DNA of 64,000 nucleotides from Carposina sasakii (Eukaryota; Arthropoda; Insecta; Lepidoptera; Carposinidae). Location of the stretch: NCBI GenBank assembly GCA_014607495.2, contig CP053148.1:8060001-8124000 (forward strand). Direction: 5' to 3'. Shown here piece after piece: positions 10,835 to 21,292 of the stretch. Position 1 is the stretch's first letter. Each line of letters starts with the position of its first letter. A model generated the notes under the pieces. That model made no database searches. It was not told the origin of the DNA and saw nothing but the letters and a program-made list of their open reading frames with translations. The position numbers and the translations under genes were made by a program.

Positions 10835-11096
10835 GCCGCGTGGTGCCGGCAGAGTAGAGTTTGTACCACCCCTGCCTGCCTGGGTGGGTATCATACGAGG
10901 CGATTAAGGGTCTCCGGGAGGTGGGCAGTGGCGCCTCCCGTACTGACAACATAGTCCGAAAATCACACTGCGGTCACCAACCTGCCTGCCCAGCGTGATG
11001 ACTATGGGCAAAACCCCCCTGTGGCAGAGGCCTTGTGGCGTGCCCTGGGGGAGGCCTACGTCCAGCAGTGGACTGCAATAGGCTGAAGAAGAAGAA
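10835..11096 (+). mobile_element. SINE S1 copy 2
   Basis: Full-length match to 7451-7714, from GCCGCGTGGTGCCGGCAGAG to GGACTGCAATAGGCTGAAGA with a (GAA)n tail. Clear flanking duplications were not found. The body includes GGCGATTAAGGGTCTCCGGG and GGGGGAGGCCTACGTCCAGC, the latter shared with RTE LINE tails. Confidence 0.8.
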
Positions 11097-11710
11097 CTGT
11101 ATAATACCTATTTAGATATTATTATACAGATATTAAAACACCTCTTATTAAACACGATTTATCAGCATACAATGACGAGAATATTCAACGTTAAAAAAAG
11201 TGCAATCACTAGAAGTATGTAAGCATACCTCTATATTCTAAAACCAATAGTATGACAAATAAATAAAGCATATCTCGGCTACCTTGTGCTATTTTATTAC
11301 CTCGCAGTAAAAACTTGAATGTAACACCTTTGCATACAAAAGGATATCGACATTTATATGTCTTGCCAGACGACGATTATATTTAAAGTTACAAATATTC
11401 TTGAAATTTCTTTAAAGTTATTGCGTTCAGTAATTTTATTACTTCTATTTTTATTTTTAAACTTTAAAAAACTTAGGTTAGGCAGTAAATTTTATAGAGA
11501 CTATTATTTTTAAAGATGTGTTATAATTCAAAAGAAAATTCTCCATAAAGAATTTTATTATCCTAGTTACGTGAAAAATAAGAAAGCTCTTTATTTGCAA
11601 TTTTGATTAAACTTGGGACTAAGTGTCTACGTAGACGCGAAATATAGTTAATTATACAGTATATAACTTTATTGAATTTCATCCAGTTGTTTTTCGTTGT
11701 TTTTTTCTTC
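11097..11710. other. Unassigned AT-rich sequence
   Basis: No gene, repeat family or RNA gene recognised. Confidence 0.4.
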
Positions 11711-11977
11711 TATGCTGCTCTGAGAGTGAAAAAAAAACGTATAATACTACTGCTGCTTCTCTTTCCGGGCATACTGTACGTACAAGTTAGTAGAGGGACA
11801 AGAGGGTCTTGGTGTTTTGTAGGCGATGGGCTGACCACCTGTCACTACTGACCGAACTTGTGCATCTCAACTTTACCCTCAAAATTGGTCAGAAGTGGCA
11901 CCATGTGGTTCTATCGGCCCTTGGTGCTCTACTTACCCTGTAAGGGATAAAGGCGTGATTATATGTATGTATGTATG
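11711..11977 (+). mobile_element. SINE-like repeat S2 with (ATGT)n tail, copy 1
   Basis: Runs from TATGCTGCTCTGAGAGTGAA through GACAAGAGGGTCTTGGTG, GGGCTGACCACCTGTCACTA and CTATCGGCCCTTGGTGCTCT to GATAAAGGCGTGATTATATG and an ATGTATGTATG tail. A minus-strand copy at 28074-28345 aligns throughout. The simple-sequence tail suggests a retroposon; no tRNA promoter boxes are obvious. Confidence 0.7.
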
Positions 11978-11984
11978 CTTTTTG

Positions 11985-12181
11985 TGAAGCGCGTGCAAAC
12001 ATACAGAGAGACAGAAATTCTAAAATGTGACGTTTGGGCTTCTATTGGTTTTCTCCATATTTTTTACAGTTTATACCTATCTTAAATGTACATGCAAACC
12101 TGAGTTAGAGATTTATTATATCTATGTATTGAAACGATGTGTCGTAATGTTCGCACGGATGAACTTGTGGGCATTCGCTAG
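11985..12181 (+). mobile_element. Helitron-like 3' end relic
   Basis: Ends with CGCACGGATGAACTTGTGGG followed by CATTCGCTAG and then T, a decayed version of the hairpin-plus-CTAG terminus. The stretch ACATACAGAGAGACAGAAATTC near 12000 resembles typical subterminal Helitron sequence. The LINE insertion begins directly downstream. Confidence 0.5.
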
Positions 12182-12694
12182 TTTTATTTTTTTTTCATAC
12201 TGACTCATTCTAAATTTTTTTTTCTTCTCGCACCGTCAATAGTAGAAGGACGTGTTTCCAAATCGCTCCGTAATTTTAACTTTAAGTAGTGGTAAAAAGT
12301 GTGCACTTGGATTTTTCTTTGCCAAATAATTATCAAGTTAAACTCTGTGCATACACACACGAAATTTGAATATATAAAGTGCTAATATTGTCGTGATATT
12401 GTTGTTTCCAAATAACACTATAAGGAATACCAAATCATTTTTATCTTGAAGTTGAAGGTGGTAAGAGAAAAAGTTGTTGTGGTGTGGACCCAGCGCAGTT
12501 GATTGCCTGACCTGACATCGAGCACTGTGAGATCTGCATATATTGCCTTATTTCGCACCTCTGATTATTGCACCATTAGCAGGTTTGGTTTAAGCGCTGC
12601 CTAATCTGGGGGCGGGTGTTCGATACTTGGTGTCGTCATCTGAACGAAGAATATTTTTATTTTACTTTTAATTACCAATTTTTCTCACTGCATC

Positions 12695-13618
12695 ATGGCA
12701 AAGTCAGTGCGTAACTCACCGAAGAAAGATATATCAGTAGATACCGAAATAACCAAGTTAACATCAGACATAGATACAAAGAAAAATGAACACCTAACAC
12801 GAAGAGATAAAAGACGCAGACTCGCAGAAGACAATCACGACGATGATCATCTTACTGCCTTCAGGATGGAAGTAAGAGAAATGTTTGAGGCCCTACAAAC
12901 TCAACAAAATTCCAGATTGGATGCAATTGAGGGAAAATTGAAAATCGTTAATAACACGACTAGTAAGACACAAGACACCAATCTTGAAATCGAGAAAGCC
13001 ATCACTATGGTATCTAGCAAACTCGATTCCATTGAAGACAAAATTATAAAATTAGAACAGGATAGAAAGGTAATAACCGAGAAAATCACAATGTTAGAAG
13101 ACAAATGCGATAGTTTGGAAAGGACGTTGAAAAGATCGTGCATTGAAATAAGAAATGTACCAAAACGTCATAAGGAGAAACTGGAGGACCTTTATAACTC
13201 AATTTCTGCCCTGTCAAGTGGACTAAACCTCAATCTTCAACCTTCTGACCTGCATGACGTGTACCGCGTGAATAGGAGGAGCGATAAAGACAACTCAACT
13301 ATTGTCCTCCAATTAACAAATACTCTACAGAAGACAAAATTACTGGAAGCTGCAAAAAATTTCAATAAGTCCCAAAAAGAACCTTTGAACTCGCACCACC
13401 TGAGTTTGGATGGACCAGCTCAAAAAATTTATATTTCAGAGCACTTAACAGCGAAGGCCAATCGGCTGTATTTTGTGGCGAGGGACTTTGCTAAATCTGA
13501 GGGATATTCCTTCTGTTGGACATCAAATGGCTTCATATATTTACGAAAACAACCTGGTGACCCGTACATCCTAGTAAAAAGTGAAAACCAACTAAAGGAA
13601 CTGAGGGAAAAAGCATGA
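12695..13618 (+). CDS. LINE ORF1 protein, coiled coil with FP-like C-terminus
   Basis: 307 aa nucleic-acid chaperone or RNP protein of the retrotransposon, expected to coat its RNA in the cytoplasm. Residues 1-50 are basic and polar (a RRDKRRR cluster near 37-43). Residues about 55-150 have a heptad-like pattern rich in L, I, E and K (LDAIEGKLK, LDSIEDKIIKLEQD, ITMLEDKCDSLERTL), a coiled coil for multimerisation. Residues about 150-305 (IEIRNVP, DVYRVNRRS, IYISEHLTAKANRLYFVARD, YSFCWTSNGFIYLRK) match the pattern of the FP-type domain shared by baculovirus few-polyhedra proteins and lepidopteran retrotransposon ORF1s. The ATG at 12695 is the first in frame. No CCHC knuckle is seen. The frame stays open for 154 further codons beyond its TGA. 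Confidence 0.85.
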   Translation: MAKSVRNSPKKDISVDTEITKLTSDIDTKKNEHLTRRDKRRRLAEDNHDDDHLTAFRMEVREMFEALQTQQNSRLDAIEGKLKIVNNTTSKTQDTNLEIEKAITMVSSKLDSIEDKIIKLEQDRKVITEKITMLEDKCDSLERTLKRSCIEIRNVPKRHKEKLEDLYNSISALSSGLNLNLQPSDLHDVYRVNRRSDKDNSTIVLQLTNTLQKTKLLEAAKNFNKSQKEPLNSHHLSLDGPAQKIYISEHLTAKANRLYFVARDFAKSEGYSFCWTSNGFIYLRKQPGDPYILVKSENQLKELREKA

Positions 13619-14087
13619 CTGTTATCTTTTTGTAAGCATGTAAAAGTTATTGTCTTTTCTTGTAGAGTGTATTATAAATGTAACATTAACGTGAAATATT
13701 TATTGGATAGTAGATACAGCTATCATAGCCCAACATTAATAACCGAAAGAAAAAGCACAAACGAACTCTTTTTAATAACTATATACAAACCTAACATAAA
13801 ACTCAATACTCTCAACACTCACACCTGCAACTTTCACAGATCAACCACAAGCACAGTATTATATTCATCAGTTTTCTTGCTTCAGCATGTTCGCTCCATT
13901 GAAAAATGGGGTGTCTGTAAAATCTTACTAGACAAACAACACCTACTCATAATTATTATTTTTAAGGAGTCATTGATGTGCCTACATATTTGCAAGTATT
14001 TTTCTATACGCGGAAGACGTGCTACCGACCAGATTGCTCACATGAATCATGTCCTAGTCTTTATATCAATCAATAGTGGATAGACAT
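13619..14087 (+). other. Inter-ORF region with an ORF1-frame open extension
   Basis: The spacer between the two LINE ORFs. In the frame of ORF1 there is no stop from 13619 to the TAG at 14081-14083, 154 sense codons after the ORF1 TGA (13616-13618). That TAG lies 4 nt before the ORF2 ATG at 14088. The translated extension has no motif that I recognise and is rich in hydrophobic and polar residues without a clear fold. It may be chance, a readthrough tail or a small third ORF (first ATG at about 13677). Confidence 0.45.
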
Positions 14088-17024
14088 ATGATTCTCAACG
14101 AGCTGGACTCAACAGAACTAATACCAAATGCTAAAACTTCTAATGTTGAACAATGTAAACGAATATTAGGAAATGTTAGTAGCCAATTTGTAATACTAAA
14201 CCAAAACATATGCAGTATCAACAAAAACTTCGATAGTCTTGTCGTTTTTTTGGCACGACTCGAATTTTTGCCGGATGTTATCATTCTCACTGAATGTAGG
14301 CTCAATGAAAATTTTGTTGCAATATCACTAGACAACTATACTTACCATCAATCAAATAACTACTTAAACCAAAACGATGGTATAGTGGTTTACACTAAAC
14401 AGGGACTGCAGGTGGAAATCGAGGAACCACCTTTTGGTGATGCAAACTGCTTACTTATTAGGATTAGTAAGAAGTACACAATTGCTGCAATTTATAGATC
14501 CCCGTGTAAATACTACCTAGATGTGTTTTTAAATTCCCTTGAAAACCTAATGAAATCGATAGATGGTGAGACGATGATAATAACTGGAGATTTCAATATT
14601 AACATTGCGGGAAATATTAAGGATGCAAGAACGATTGAATATTTGGATCTCATTGCACACTACGGTTATGTACCTGGGCACACCTTTCCGACTCACGATG
14701 AGAACTGTATAGACCATGCACTTATCAAATCTGGCCTCCCTACAAATGTGGTGGTCTGTAAATCTTCTATTACTGATCATGATACTGTATTGATTGGCAT
14801 CAGCAACACACTCGCACAAACTAAACACACTTCTAAAACAATAAGCACAATTAATTACACCGATTTAGTAAAGGACTTGGAATCGATAGAATGGGAATTT
14901 ATTTATAATCGGACTGACGTAACACTAGCCGTTGATGAATTTATTAACTGTGTAAGCCAAAAAGTCGAACTTCATACCTCCAGAAACATTCTTCGAAATT
15001 CCAAAGCGATCCGTTGTCCATGGGTTACCAGCAATCTTATGAAATGCATTAGACACAGAGACAAACTGCACTCCAGTTCCAGGAAAAACCCAAATGACCA
15101 CCAAATGAAGGATTCATACAAGAAATACAGGAACATCTGCAATAACATCCTACAAAATCTTAAGAATGAACATGATAGAACCCTCATACAAAACAGCAAA
15201 GGAGACAGTAAAGAAACCTGGAATGTAATTAAAAAGGTATGTAAAATCAGCCGCTCAAAAACCTCTAATGCCAAACTGCTTGATGTGTGTGAGAGCTCAG
15301 CCGAATCACTAAATCATGCAAATGGCTACTTTACCAAAGTTGGTGATAACTTAGCTAATACTATCCTGCGTGCCACAAACAAAGACGAACTTGAGTTGGC
15401 TAAAGCTGTACGTGTCAAAAATTCGCCACTAAACTCTCTGTTCTTAAACCCAACAAATGAGATAGAAATACAAAAGATTATATTAAACTCGAAAAAACGG
15501 TCTGCGCCAGGGTGGGATAACATTGGAAACGATCTTTTGAGGAAAGCTAAATACTGTCTCTCTAAACCACTTGCCTATATATGTAACTTGAGTCTGTCCA
15601 CGGGTATCGTTCCAAACTGTTTAAAAATAGCCAACGTTATTCCCATTTACAAATCTGGCAGTCAAGATGATGTAGCCAACTATAGACCTATCTCCCTCTT
15701 AACATCGATCTCTAAAATTATAGAAAAAGTGGTAAGTAGAAGACTACTGAGCTTTTTGGAAGAGGAATCAATACTGGCTGATAACCAGTTCGGTTTTAGG
15801 CCTGGCAAGTCGACTGAAGACGCAGTTGCCAGTCTGGTGGACCTTATATCACAGAAACTTGATACTGGACAGCGATGCATTGGGGTTTTCCTTGATCTGG
15901 CCAAAGCATTTGACACAGTATCTCGACCAATACTCCTTAGAAAGATGGAGCTACTAGGAGTGCGGGGGATTGCACTTGACTGGTTTCGGTCTTATCTAAC
16001 AAACCGCTCGCAGAGAGTTCGTGTGGGGGATTCAAGTAGTGAGATTGCAGATATCTCATATGGTGTCCCGCAGGGCAGCGTGCTTGGACCGATTCTTTTC
16101 CTACTTTACATCAACGACCTCTGCGAACTCGAACTGAAACAAGCCTCTACCTTTGCGTTTGCGGATGACACAGCACTCGTCTTTCATGCCAGTTCTTGGG
16201 ATGAAGCTGTAAATGTAACACAAACCGGGTTGCACAGGGTATCCTGTTGGCTTCAGAACAACTTGCTTACGCTGAACACAGGAAAAACTAAATACCTTGC
16301 ATTTAGTATATCACAACGGACCGCGCCGTCTCATCGCCTGTGCGTCAGATTGCATTCATGTAGTTTTGAGCCTCGCGGAATGTGCAGTGCCTGTCCCGCA
16401 CTTGAACAAGTTCGAGACATTAAATATCTAGGTGTAAATGTGGATGATAGACTAAATTGGGGAAAGCAAATAGGAGTTATAAATGGACGAGTGAGAAAGC
16501 TTTTGTACATTTTTAAGCGTCTGAAAGCTGCTGCAGACGAGCACACTCTGATAATGGTATATACTGCGATATGCCAATCAATACTCTCATACTGCATAGT
16601 CACCTGGGGGGGAGCCTGCAGCACTTACTTAATCACGGCTGAGCGTGCCCAACGTGCTATTTTAAAAGTTGCTTTCAATAAACCCTATCAGTATTCTACA
16701 GAAACTCTCTACAAAGATTGCAAAGTTCTAACAGTAAGGCAATTGTACATTCTGTCTACGGTTCTGCGATTTCATTCGGTTGCACCCTCGGCTCTTGATG
16801 AAACCTCAAGACAAAGACGTCACAATATGTGGCATGCACCAATTAGAAATACTCAGTTTGCGAAACGTGCACCATCTGATCGTGCCCTACTATTATACAC
16901 AAAGGCGGAAATGTCGCTCAAGATCATGTCAATGTCCAGGCACTCGTGTAAAAGTAACCTAAAGACATGGCTGATGGCGATGGATTACTCCAGCACTGAA
17001 AAACTTTTGCAACGCATGCAATGA
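14088..17024 (+). CDS. LINE ORF2: APE-type endonuclease and reverse transcriptase
   Basis: 978 aa from the ATG at 14088; the frame is also open from a GTG at 14076, but ATG is the likely eukaryotic start. The endonuclease occupies residues about 30-235: LNQNICSINKNF with the early Asn, ILTECRL with the catalytic Glu, GDFNIN near 167-172, and TDHD near 229-232. The linker (about 240-460) is Lys- and Asn-rich. Reverse transcriptase lies at about 465-740: PGWDNIGNDLL, NYRPISLLTSISKIIEK, QFGFRPGKST, FLDLAKAFDTV, GVPQGSVLGPILFLLYINDL, and the active-site FADD with D693 and D694. The C-terminal region includes VTWGGACSTYL and AERAQRAILKV. It would nick target DNA and prime cDNA synthesis there. All catalytic residues that I can see are present. 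No frameshift. Confidence 0.95.
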   Translation: MILNELDSTELIPNAKTSNVEQCKRILGNVSSQFVILNQNICSINKNFDSLVVFLARLEFLPDVIILTECRLNENFVAISLDNYTYHQSNNYLNQNDGIVVYTKQGLQVEIEEPPFGDANCLLIRISKKYTIAAIYRSPCKYYLDVFLNSLENLMKSIDGETMIITGDFNINIAGNIKDARTIEYLDLIAHYGYVPGHTFPTHDENCIDHALIKSGLPTNVVVCKSSITDHDTVLIGISNTLAQTKHTSKTISTINYTDLVKDLESIEWEFIYNRTDVTLAVDEFINCVSQKVELHTSRNILRNSKAIRCPWVTSNLMKCIRHRDKLHSSSRKNPNDHQMKDSYKKYRNICNNILQNLKNEHDRTLIQNSKGDSKETWNVIKKVCKISRSKTSNAKLLDVCESSAESLNHANGYFTKVGDNLANTILRATNKDELELAKAVRVKNSPLNSLFLNPTNEIEIQKIILNSKKRSAPGWDNIGNDLLRKAKYCLSKPLAYICNLSLSTGIVPNCLKIANVIPIYKSGSQDDVANYRPISLLTSISKIIEKVVSRRLLSFLEEESILADNQFGFRPGKSTEDAVASLVDLISQKLDTGQRCIGVFLDLAKAFDTVSRPILLRKMELLGVRGIALDWFRSYLTNRSQRVRVGDSSSEIADISYGVPQGSVLGPILFLLYINDLCELELKQASTFAFADDTALVFHASSWDEAVNVTQTGLHRVSCWLQNNLLTLNTGKTKYLAFSISQRTAPSHRLCVRLHSCSFEPRGMCSACPALEQVRDIKYLGVNVDDRLNWGKQIGVINGRVRKLLYIFKRLKAAADEHTLIMVYTAICQSILSYCIVTWGGACSTYLITAERAQRAILKVAFNKPYQYSTETLYKDCKVLTVRQLYILSTVLRFHSVAPSALDETSRQRRHNMWHAPIRNTQFAKRAPSDRALLLYTKAEMSLKIMSMSRHSCKSNLKTWLMAMDYSSTEKLLQRMQ

Positions 17025-17460
17025 CTGGGCAGTGGCCTGAATTTCGCTAATGCTTCTACGTAGGCTTCAGCGGCGCCTAGAAGTGTTGAAATGCATACAC
17101 ACGCTCGCACACATATACACGCAAACACACACTTTCTCACAAAACCTTTAATTATTTGTTATTTCACCTAATTAGTATTAAAAATGTTTGTAATCTTCCA
17201 TGTTTTTTTGTATAATCCAGTATCAATTTAATAACCTATGTATCATTAATTTTAATTGTTTTAATATTATTTTATTTTACTATCTTCTACTGAGAACCTT
17301 GGTTTTATGCACAAAATTGTATAATCAATAGAAGAGCCTGGTTTTCACGACACAGGGAATCCTAGTGTGGAAACCAAGGCACCCCATAAATGTATGCCTA
17401 TGTGTTTTGTCCAATAAATAAATTATTATTATTAAAATTATTATTATTATTATTATTAAA
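17025..17460 (+). repeat. LINE 3' UTR and (ATT)n tail
   Basis: Contains an ACACACGCTCGCACACATAT-like dinucleotide-rich stretch at about 17094-17135, a block GAGCCTGGTTTTCACGACAC and GAATCCTAGTGTGGAAACCA, then CAATAAATAAATTATTATT as polyadenylation signal and tail. The 3' UTR is probably what the reverse transcriptase recognises. Confidence 0.7.
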
Positions 17461-18475
17461 TTAGTGTGATTATTTAGTATTTTACTTTAGTATTCAAAGT
17501 TTAAATCCAGGATAACATGTTTGTTTTGTATTTGGTTTCAAACTGAAATAAAACTTTTGAAGATACAAACAAACCATAAATTCAAATAAGTACAAAGTCT
17601 TTTGGGAACTCATATATAAACAGCGGTTTAGGAGGGGTTCGTTAACAAAGATACCAAAGACACTTAGACATGAAATCAACAAATTTCACCCAAAAAACAA
17701 CAAACTATACAAACCTAATTTTTAAAATCTCCCACAGAAAACAAAAAGGATGTCTTTGGAAAATGATGCCGCCATTTTAAGACTGCAGTCCTGACCCGTT
17801 CCGTGATAGGACCTATATTATAAAAATGTCTTACCCCCTTTGTAATGTTTATTCCGTTACATCATACGTAACATGGATACTGTCGGATTTGTTCAAACTA
17901 ATCCTTTATTGGATAAAAAATTATCATCCAGTTTGTTCTATTATTATGGTTGTGTACCACCAAGAATATACCAGACCATTAGTTAAAACTCAACCAAAAA
18001 CACTCGAGCGGATTGAAAATATTTCACTATAACTACCGATAAAGCACTTTTATCAAATTGGAATTGTTTTTATAATATTGGATCGCTGGCTGACTGCGAG
18101 AATTGAAAAATATATTATTGAAAAAGTTTTGAAAGTTAGTATTATTGAGTTGTTACAAACTGTATTAATGCCAAATAGGTTGAATACGCAACTTTTTAAA
18201 AGTCAGCATAACTCCAGCCATACATCGACATTAAAACTAGTATCTCTCAGGCGATTTCAAACTATTTTCTGCGTTTTCTCCTTACATTTCTGCATATTAT
18301 AATATTATTACCTTAGAATAATAATTCGCTCAGAGCGGAGCGAAGACCTATCATTAATCTAAGATTATTACTAACCTTTTAAACTACAAGAATCCTTCTG
18401 TAATGACAATATTTTTCTTTATATACTATCGTAATAATGTTTTATATGACACGATATCAAAAACTTACATCTATA
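17461..18475. other. Unassigned AT-rich sequence
   Basis: No gene recognised. Open frames at 17826-18032 and 18078-18302 show no family motif. Near 18318-18350 there is a small GCTCAGAGCGGAGCGAAGAC patch unlike its surroundings. Confidence 0.4.
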
Positions 18476-18836
18476 CAGGGTTTTTTTCGTTGCCACCCTT
18501 AACGAAGGGTACTCTATACATGAAATAAAGTAAGTTTATGCCAAAAAAATGCTGGGAAAGTATGTAATTTTTTTAAATTACACCTTGCGAAATTAATAGT
18601 GTCCAGTGTTTATGCTATTTATTTCATAGACAGATATTAATTATTTCTCGTGACAAAATCTTGCTACACGCGTCAATGTGCATTTATGCACAAAAACGCA
18701 GTCTATTTACTCAATTTTGGACCCTAATATTTTGGAAACCAGACACTTCCCAGGTATGCTTCCTTGGCGAAAAATGATCGTGATGATGAGGAGATTCCGT
18801 AGTTTTCGGGAACGTTGACGACCAAAAATCATCCTG
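18476..18836 (-). mobile_element. MITE family B, copy 2
   Basis: Reverse-complement copy of 3130-3504. Begins CAGGGTTTTTTTCGTTGCCA and ends GACCAAAAATCATCCTG, flanked by TA on both sides. Shared internal landmarks: GAAGGGTACTCTATACAT, ATAGACAGATATTAATTATT and ACTCAATTTTGGACCCTAAT. Confidence 0.8.
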
Positions 18837-19178
18837 TATAGTTCTGTCCAAATTACTTTTACATCATTACCCTGACATTAACTATTTTTTTAATGATAAA
18901 TTAGAATATGTTTTGCCAATATTTATATAGGTACGAATAGTATGCTTACTACATTATGTTAATAACTGTGCATGACTAAAAGCAAGAGCTAACTTAATAA
19001 TGCAGACGTTGTCTCTACTCTCCAACCCTCGTGTGGTCATATGTCACTCAATTATTTAGACAACGGCTCGAAGTATTCGCTACAAGAAACAATACGATTA
19101 AACATTAAATCCTTCATTAAGTAAGTAATTAAGTATTTAGGTTTATTAAAGTTATCTCTGTCTATTATTAAAGCTGTC
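18837..19178. other. Unassigned AT-rich sequence
   Basis: Nothing recognised between the two MITEs. Confidence 0.4.
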
Positions 19179-19443
19179 AGGTGGCAATTCTTGTAAATTT
19201 TTGAGCCGAAACGCAACCACTAACGAACCGTTACGAAACGCGGTGCTAAGCAATATGTACTTACAGCTTGAGTAAGGTATATTTCAGCACGCATCGGTCG
19301 CGAGTATGACAGAATATAAATCTCTCATGCTGAAATGTGTCTAATTACGTCACCCTAAAGTAATTATTGCTTTATTCTGAGCGTCTACAACGGTTCCGTT
19401 TCGGTTTCGTTACAACTTGAGACTTTTCAAGAATTGGCCCCCA
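19179..19443. mobile_element. MITE family C, copy 2
   Basis: Aligns with 5327-5602: GGCAATTCTTG at the left, GAGCCGAAACGCAACCACTA, GCACGCATCGGTCGCGAGTA, GTAATTATTGCTTTATTCTG, and CAAGAATTGGCCCCCAG at the right. It is a few bases shorter, with scattered substitutions. Confidence 0.8.
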
Positions 19444-19516
19444 GATTTCCGATAAAAAATAGATCTAATCTATAGGTAACAGTTACAAATTAAAAAATCT
19501 ACTTTTACTATAAGTA

Positions 19517-19660
19517 TAAGGCCCGAATTTTCCAAACGTCAGATAGCCTATTTGAGGAATAAAGTTGATGGTGTCTTTCTCTAAAACTTCATCATAATAG
19601 AGACAACATCAACTTTATTCCTTTGATAGGGTATGTGACGTTTGGAAAAATCGTCCCTTA
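19517..19660. mobile_element. Foldback family F, copy 1
   Basis: TAAGGCCCGAATTTTCCAAA and GTCAGATAGCC at the left are matched inverted by CATCAACTTTATTCCTTTGA...TTTGGAAAAATCGTCCCTTA at the right, leaving a loop of only about 40 bp. A diverged, partial copy is at 61491-61590. Confidence 0.7.
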
Positions 19661-19926
19661 GATGAATAAATTTATGACGAGTTGTAGGTTAGGGGCTCTG
19701 CCTTCCGCGCGGTGCATATTTATTTCTTACTCGTATTGATAATGTTTGACATACGATTAATATCTATCAAACATCCGTTAGAAAACCCGCCCCCTTATTA
19801 CGTAAAAGCAATAGCAAAGCCGAAGCTGCGCGATCGCGATCATTGAGAGTGTGTATATGCGCGGGGCGAGGTGCGGGGCGCGGGAAGACGCTGAGCGCTA
19901 GTTACGCGCACGCACACACCCAATGA

Positions 19927-21292
19927 GGGATTTTTTGACAATTTAAAATAACAATCAAAAATAGATGGCGCAAGCGCATCACCTGCCCTAATCCCCCCCC
20001 CCCCCACCTCACCTCTCCCAGCTTGAAGGATAGTAATAGTTCCGTGAATAGACTGTGCACTGATGACTAAAGCTGGCTACACATCCAGACTGTGTACAGC
20101 CGACAATAAATAATCCGGTCGGTTTTTTTAAGGTGTAGCATACGAGTAGGAGACATAGCAAGTAACAAGTTGGATTTTGCTACATGGGGTTAAAAGTAGG
20201 TATCAGATTATAATCTTAATACGAGATGATACGTACTTAATTTTTTTCAACAAACTAAAATTTATGAATGACTACTGTTGCCCGTGACTTCATATGCGTG
20301 AACTACAGAATGCAGTCTATGTCCTTCTCCGTACTCCTGTATATTTCCTTTCATCCCATCCCATCCCATATTATTAAATGCTACAAATACTTATCTTACC
20401 CTAGAAGTTGTTCAGAAGTATGTATACCTTGGGCAAATATTGCAGTTGGGTAAAGACAACTTCGAGGGAGAAATCACCAGAAGAGTGCAGCTTGGGTAGG
20501 CAGCGTTTGGGAAGTTGCGTCATATCTTTGAGTCGTCCTTGCCACAATAGCTCAAGACCAATGTTCGATCAGTGCGTTCTACCAGCCATGACTTACGGAG
20601 CCGAGACGTAGGACCTGACAGTGGGGCTGGCTCACCGTTTGCATGTCACTCAGAGAGCTATGGAAAGGTCAATGCTCGAAATCTCGCTAATGGAAAAAGT
20701 CCGAAACGAGATAATCCGGCAGAAGACCAAAGTGACAGACAAATGTAGCAGACTGAAGTGGCAGTGGGCCGGCCACATCTGTCGTAGAACCGATGGATGG
20801 TGGAGTAAACGGGTTCTCAAATGGAGACTGTGCCTCGGAAAGCGTAGCGTTGGGCGCCCTCCGGCCAGATGGACCAATGACTTAAAGAGGACGACTGGTA
20901 GTGACTGGATGGCAAAAACGGGAGATCGAGCCATGTGGCGTACACTGGGGGAGGCCTACGTCCAGCATTGGACTGCAATAGGCTGACGACGACGACAGAT
21001 GCTTATTACTATTACCCTCGTGTAGTACAGTAAAGATTTTAATTTAGCAGAGATGCAAGCAATGCTAAGGTATCTGCTATATCTTCGTTTTTTCTAGTGA
21101 ACCGATTTTTAGTCGGACGTGTACAGCACACTACCTATATAATCTGCTTCGTCTATCTATAGTGCTTAGCAACTATTGATGTCTTTGGTTGAGGGGTGAG
21201 GTGGGGGGGATTAGGGTAGGTGATGCGCTCTCGCCATCTATCCAGGTGATTTGAACTAATTTTTTTTAACTTTTAATAGTTGTCAGAAAATC
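19927..21292. mobile_element. Foldback family G inserted in family D
   Basis: Left arm: GGGATTTTTTGACAATTTAA, then AATAGATGGCGCAAGCGCAT, CACCTGCCCTAATCC and a run of 14 C at about 19991-20004. The right arm carries the same series inverted: GGTGGGGGGGATTAGGGTAG, GATGCGCTCTCGCCATCTAT, TAATAGTTGTCAGAAAATC. Arms are about 100 bp. A short related copy lies at 62345-62548. An RTE LINE fragment sits inside. Confidence 0.7.
20405..20986 (+). pseudogene. RTE-type LINE 3' fragment
   Basis: Translation shows YLGQILQLGKDNFEGEITRR, then DQCVLPAMTYGAET, HRLHVTQRAMERSML, LKWQWAGHICRRTDG, GKRSVGRPPARWTNDLKR and LGEAYVQHWTAIG, the typical thumb and C-terminal region of an RTE-clade reverse transcriptase. 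Two in-frame stops near 20484 and 20548 and at least one frameshift break it. It ends with a GACGACGACGA tail. 5'-truncated. Its 3' sequence (GGGGGAGGCCTACGTCCAGC to CTGCAATAGGCTGA) is shared with SINE S1, which points to this LINE family as the SINE's partner. Confidence 0.85.

Larger units (their letters stand above)
12182..17460 (+). mobile_element. Apparently complete non-LTR retrotransposon (LINE)
   Basis: About 5.3 kb with a 5' UTR, two long intact ORFs (12695-13618 and 14088-17024), a 3' UTR and a (ATT)n tail at about 17412-17459 preceded by CAATAAATAAA. The 5' boundary is uncertain (somewhere in 12182-12260); no flanking duplication was matched. Both proteins are free of stops over 307 and 978 codons, so the copy is young and may still be able to move. 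The architecture (coiled-coil ORF1, APE-type endonuclease, RT, no RNase H seen) places it in the Jockey/CR1 group of LINEs; naming the clade needs a tree. Confidence 0.9.
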
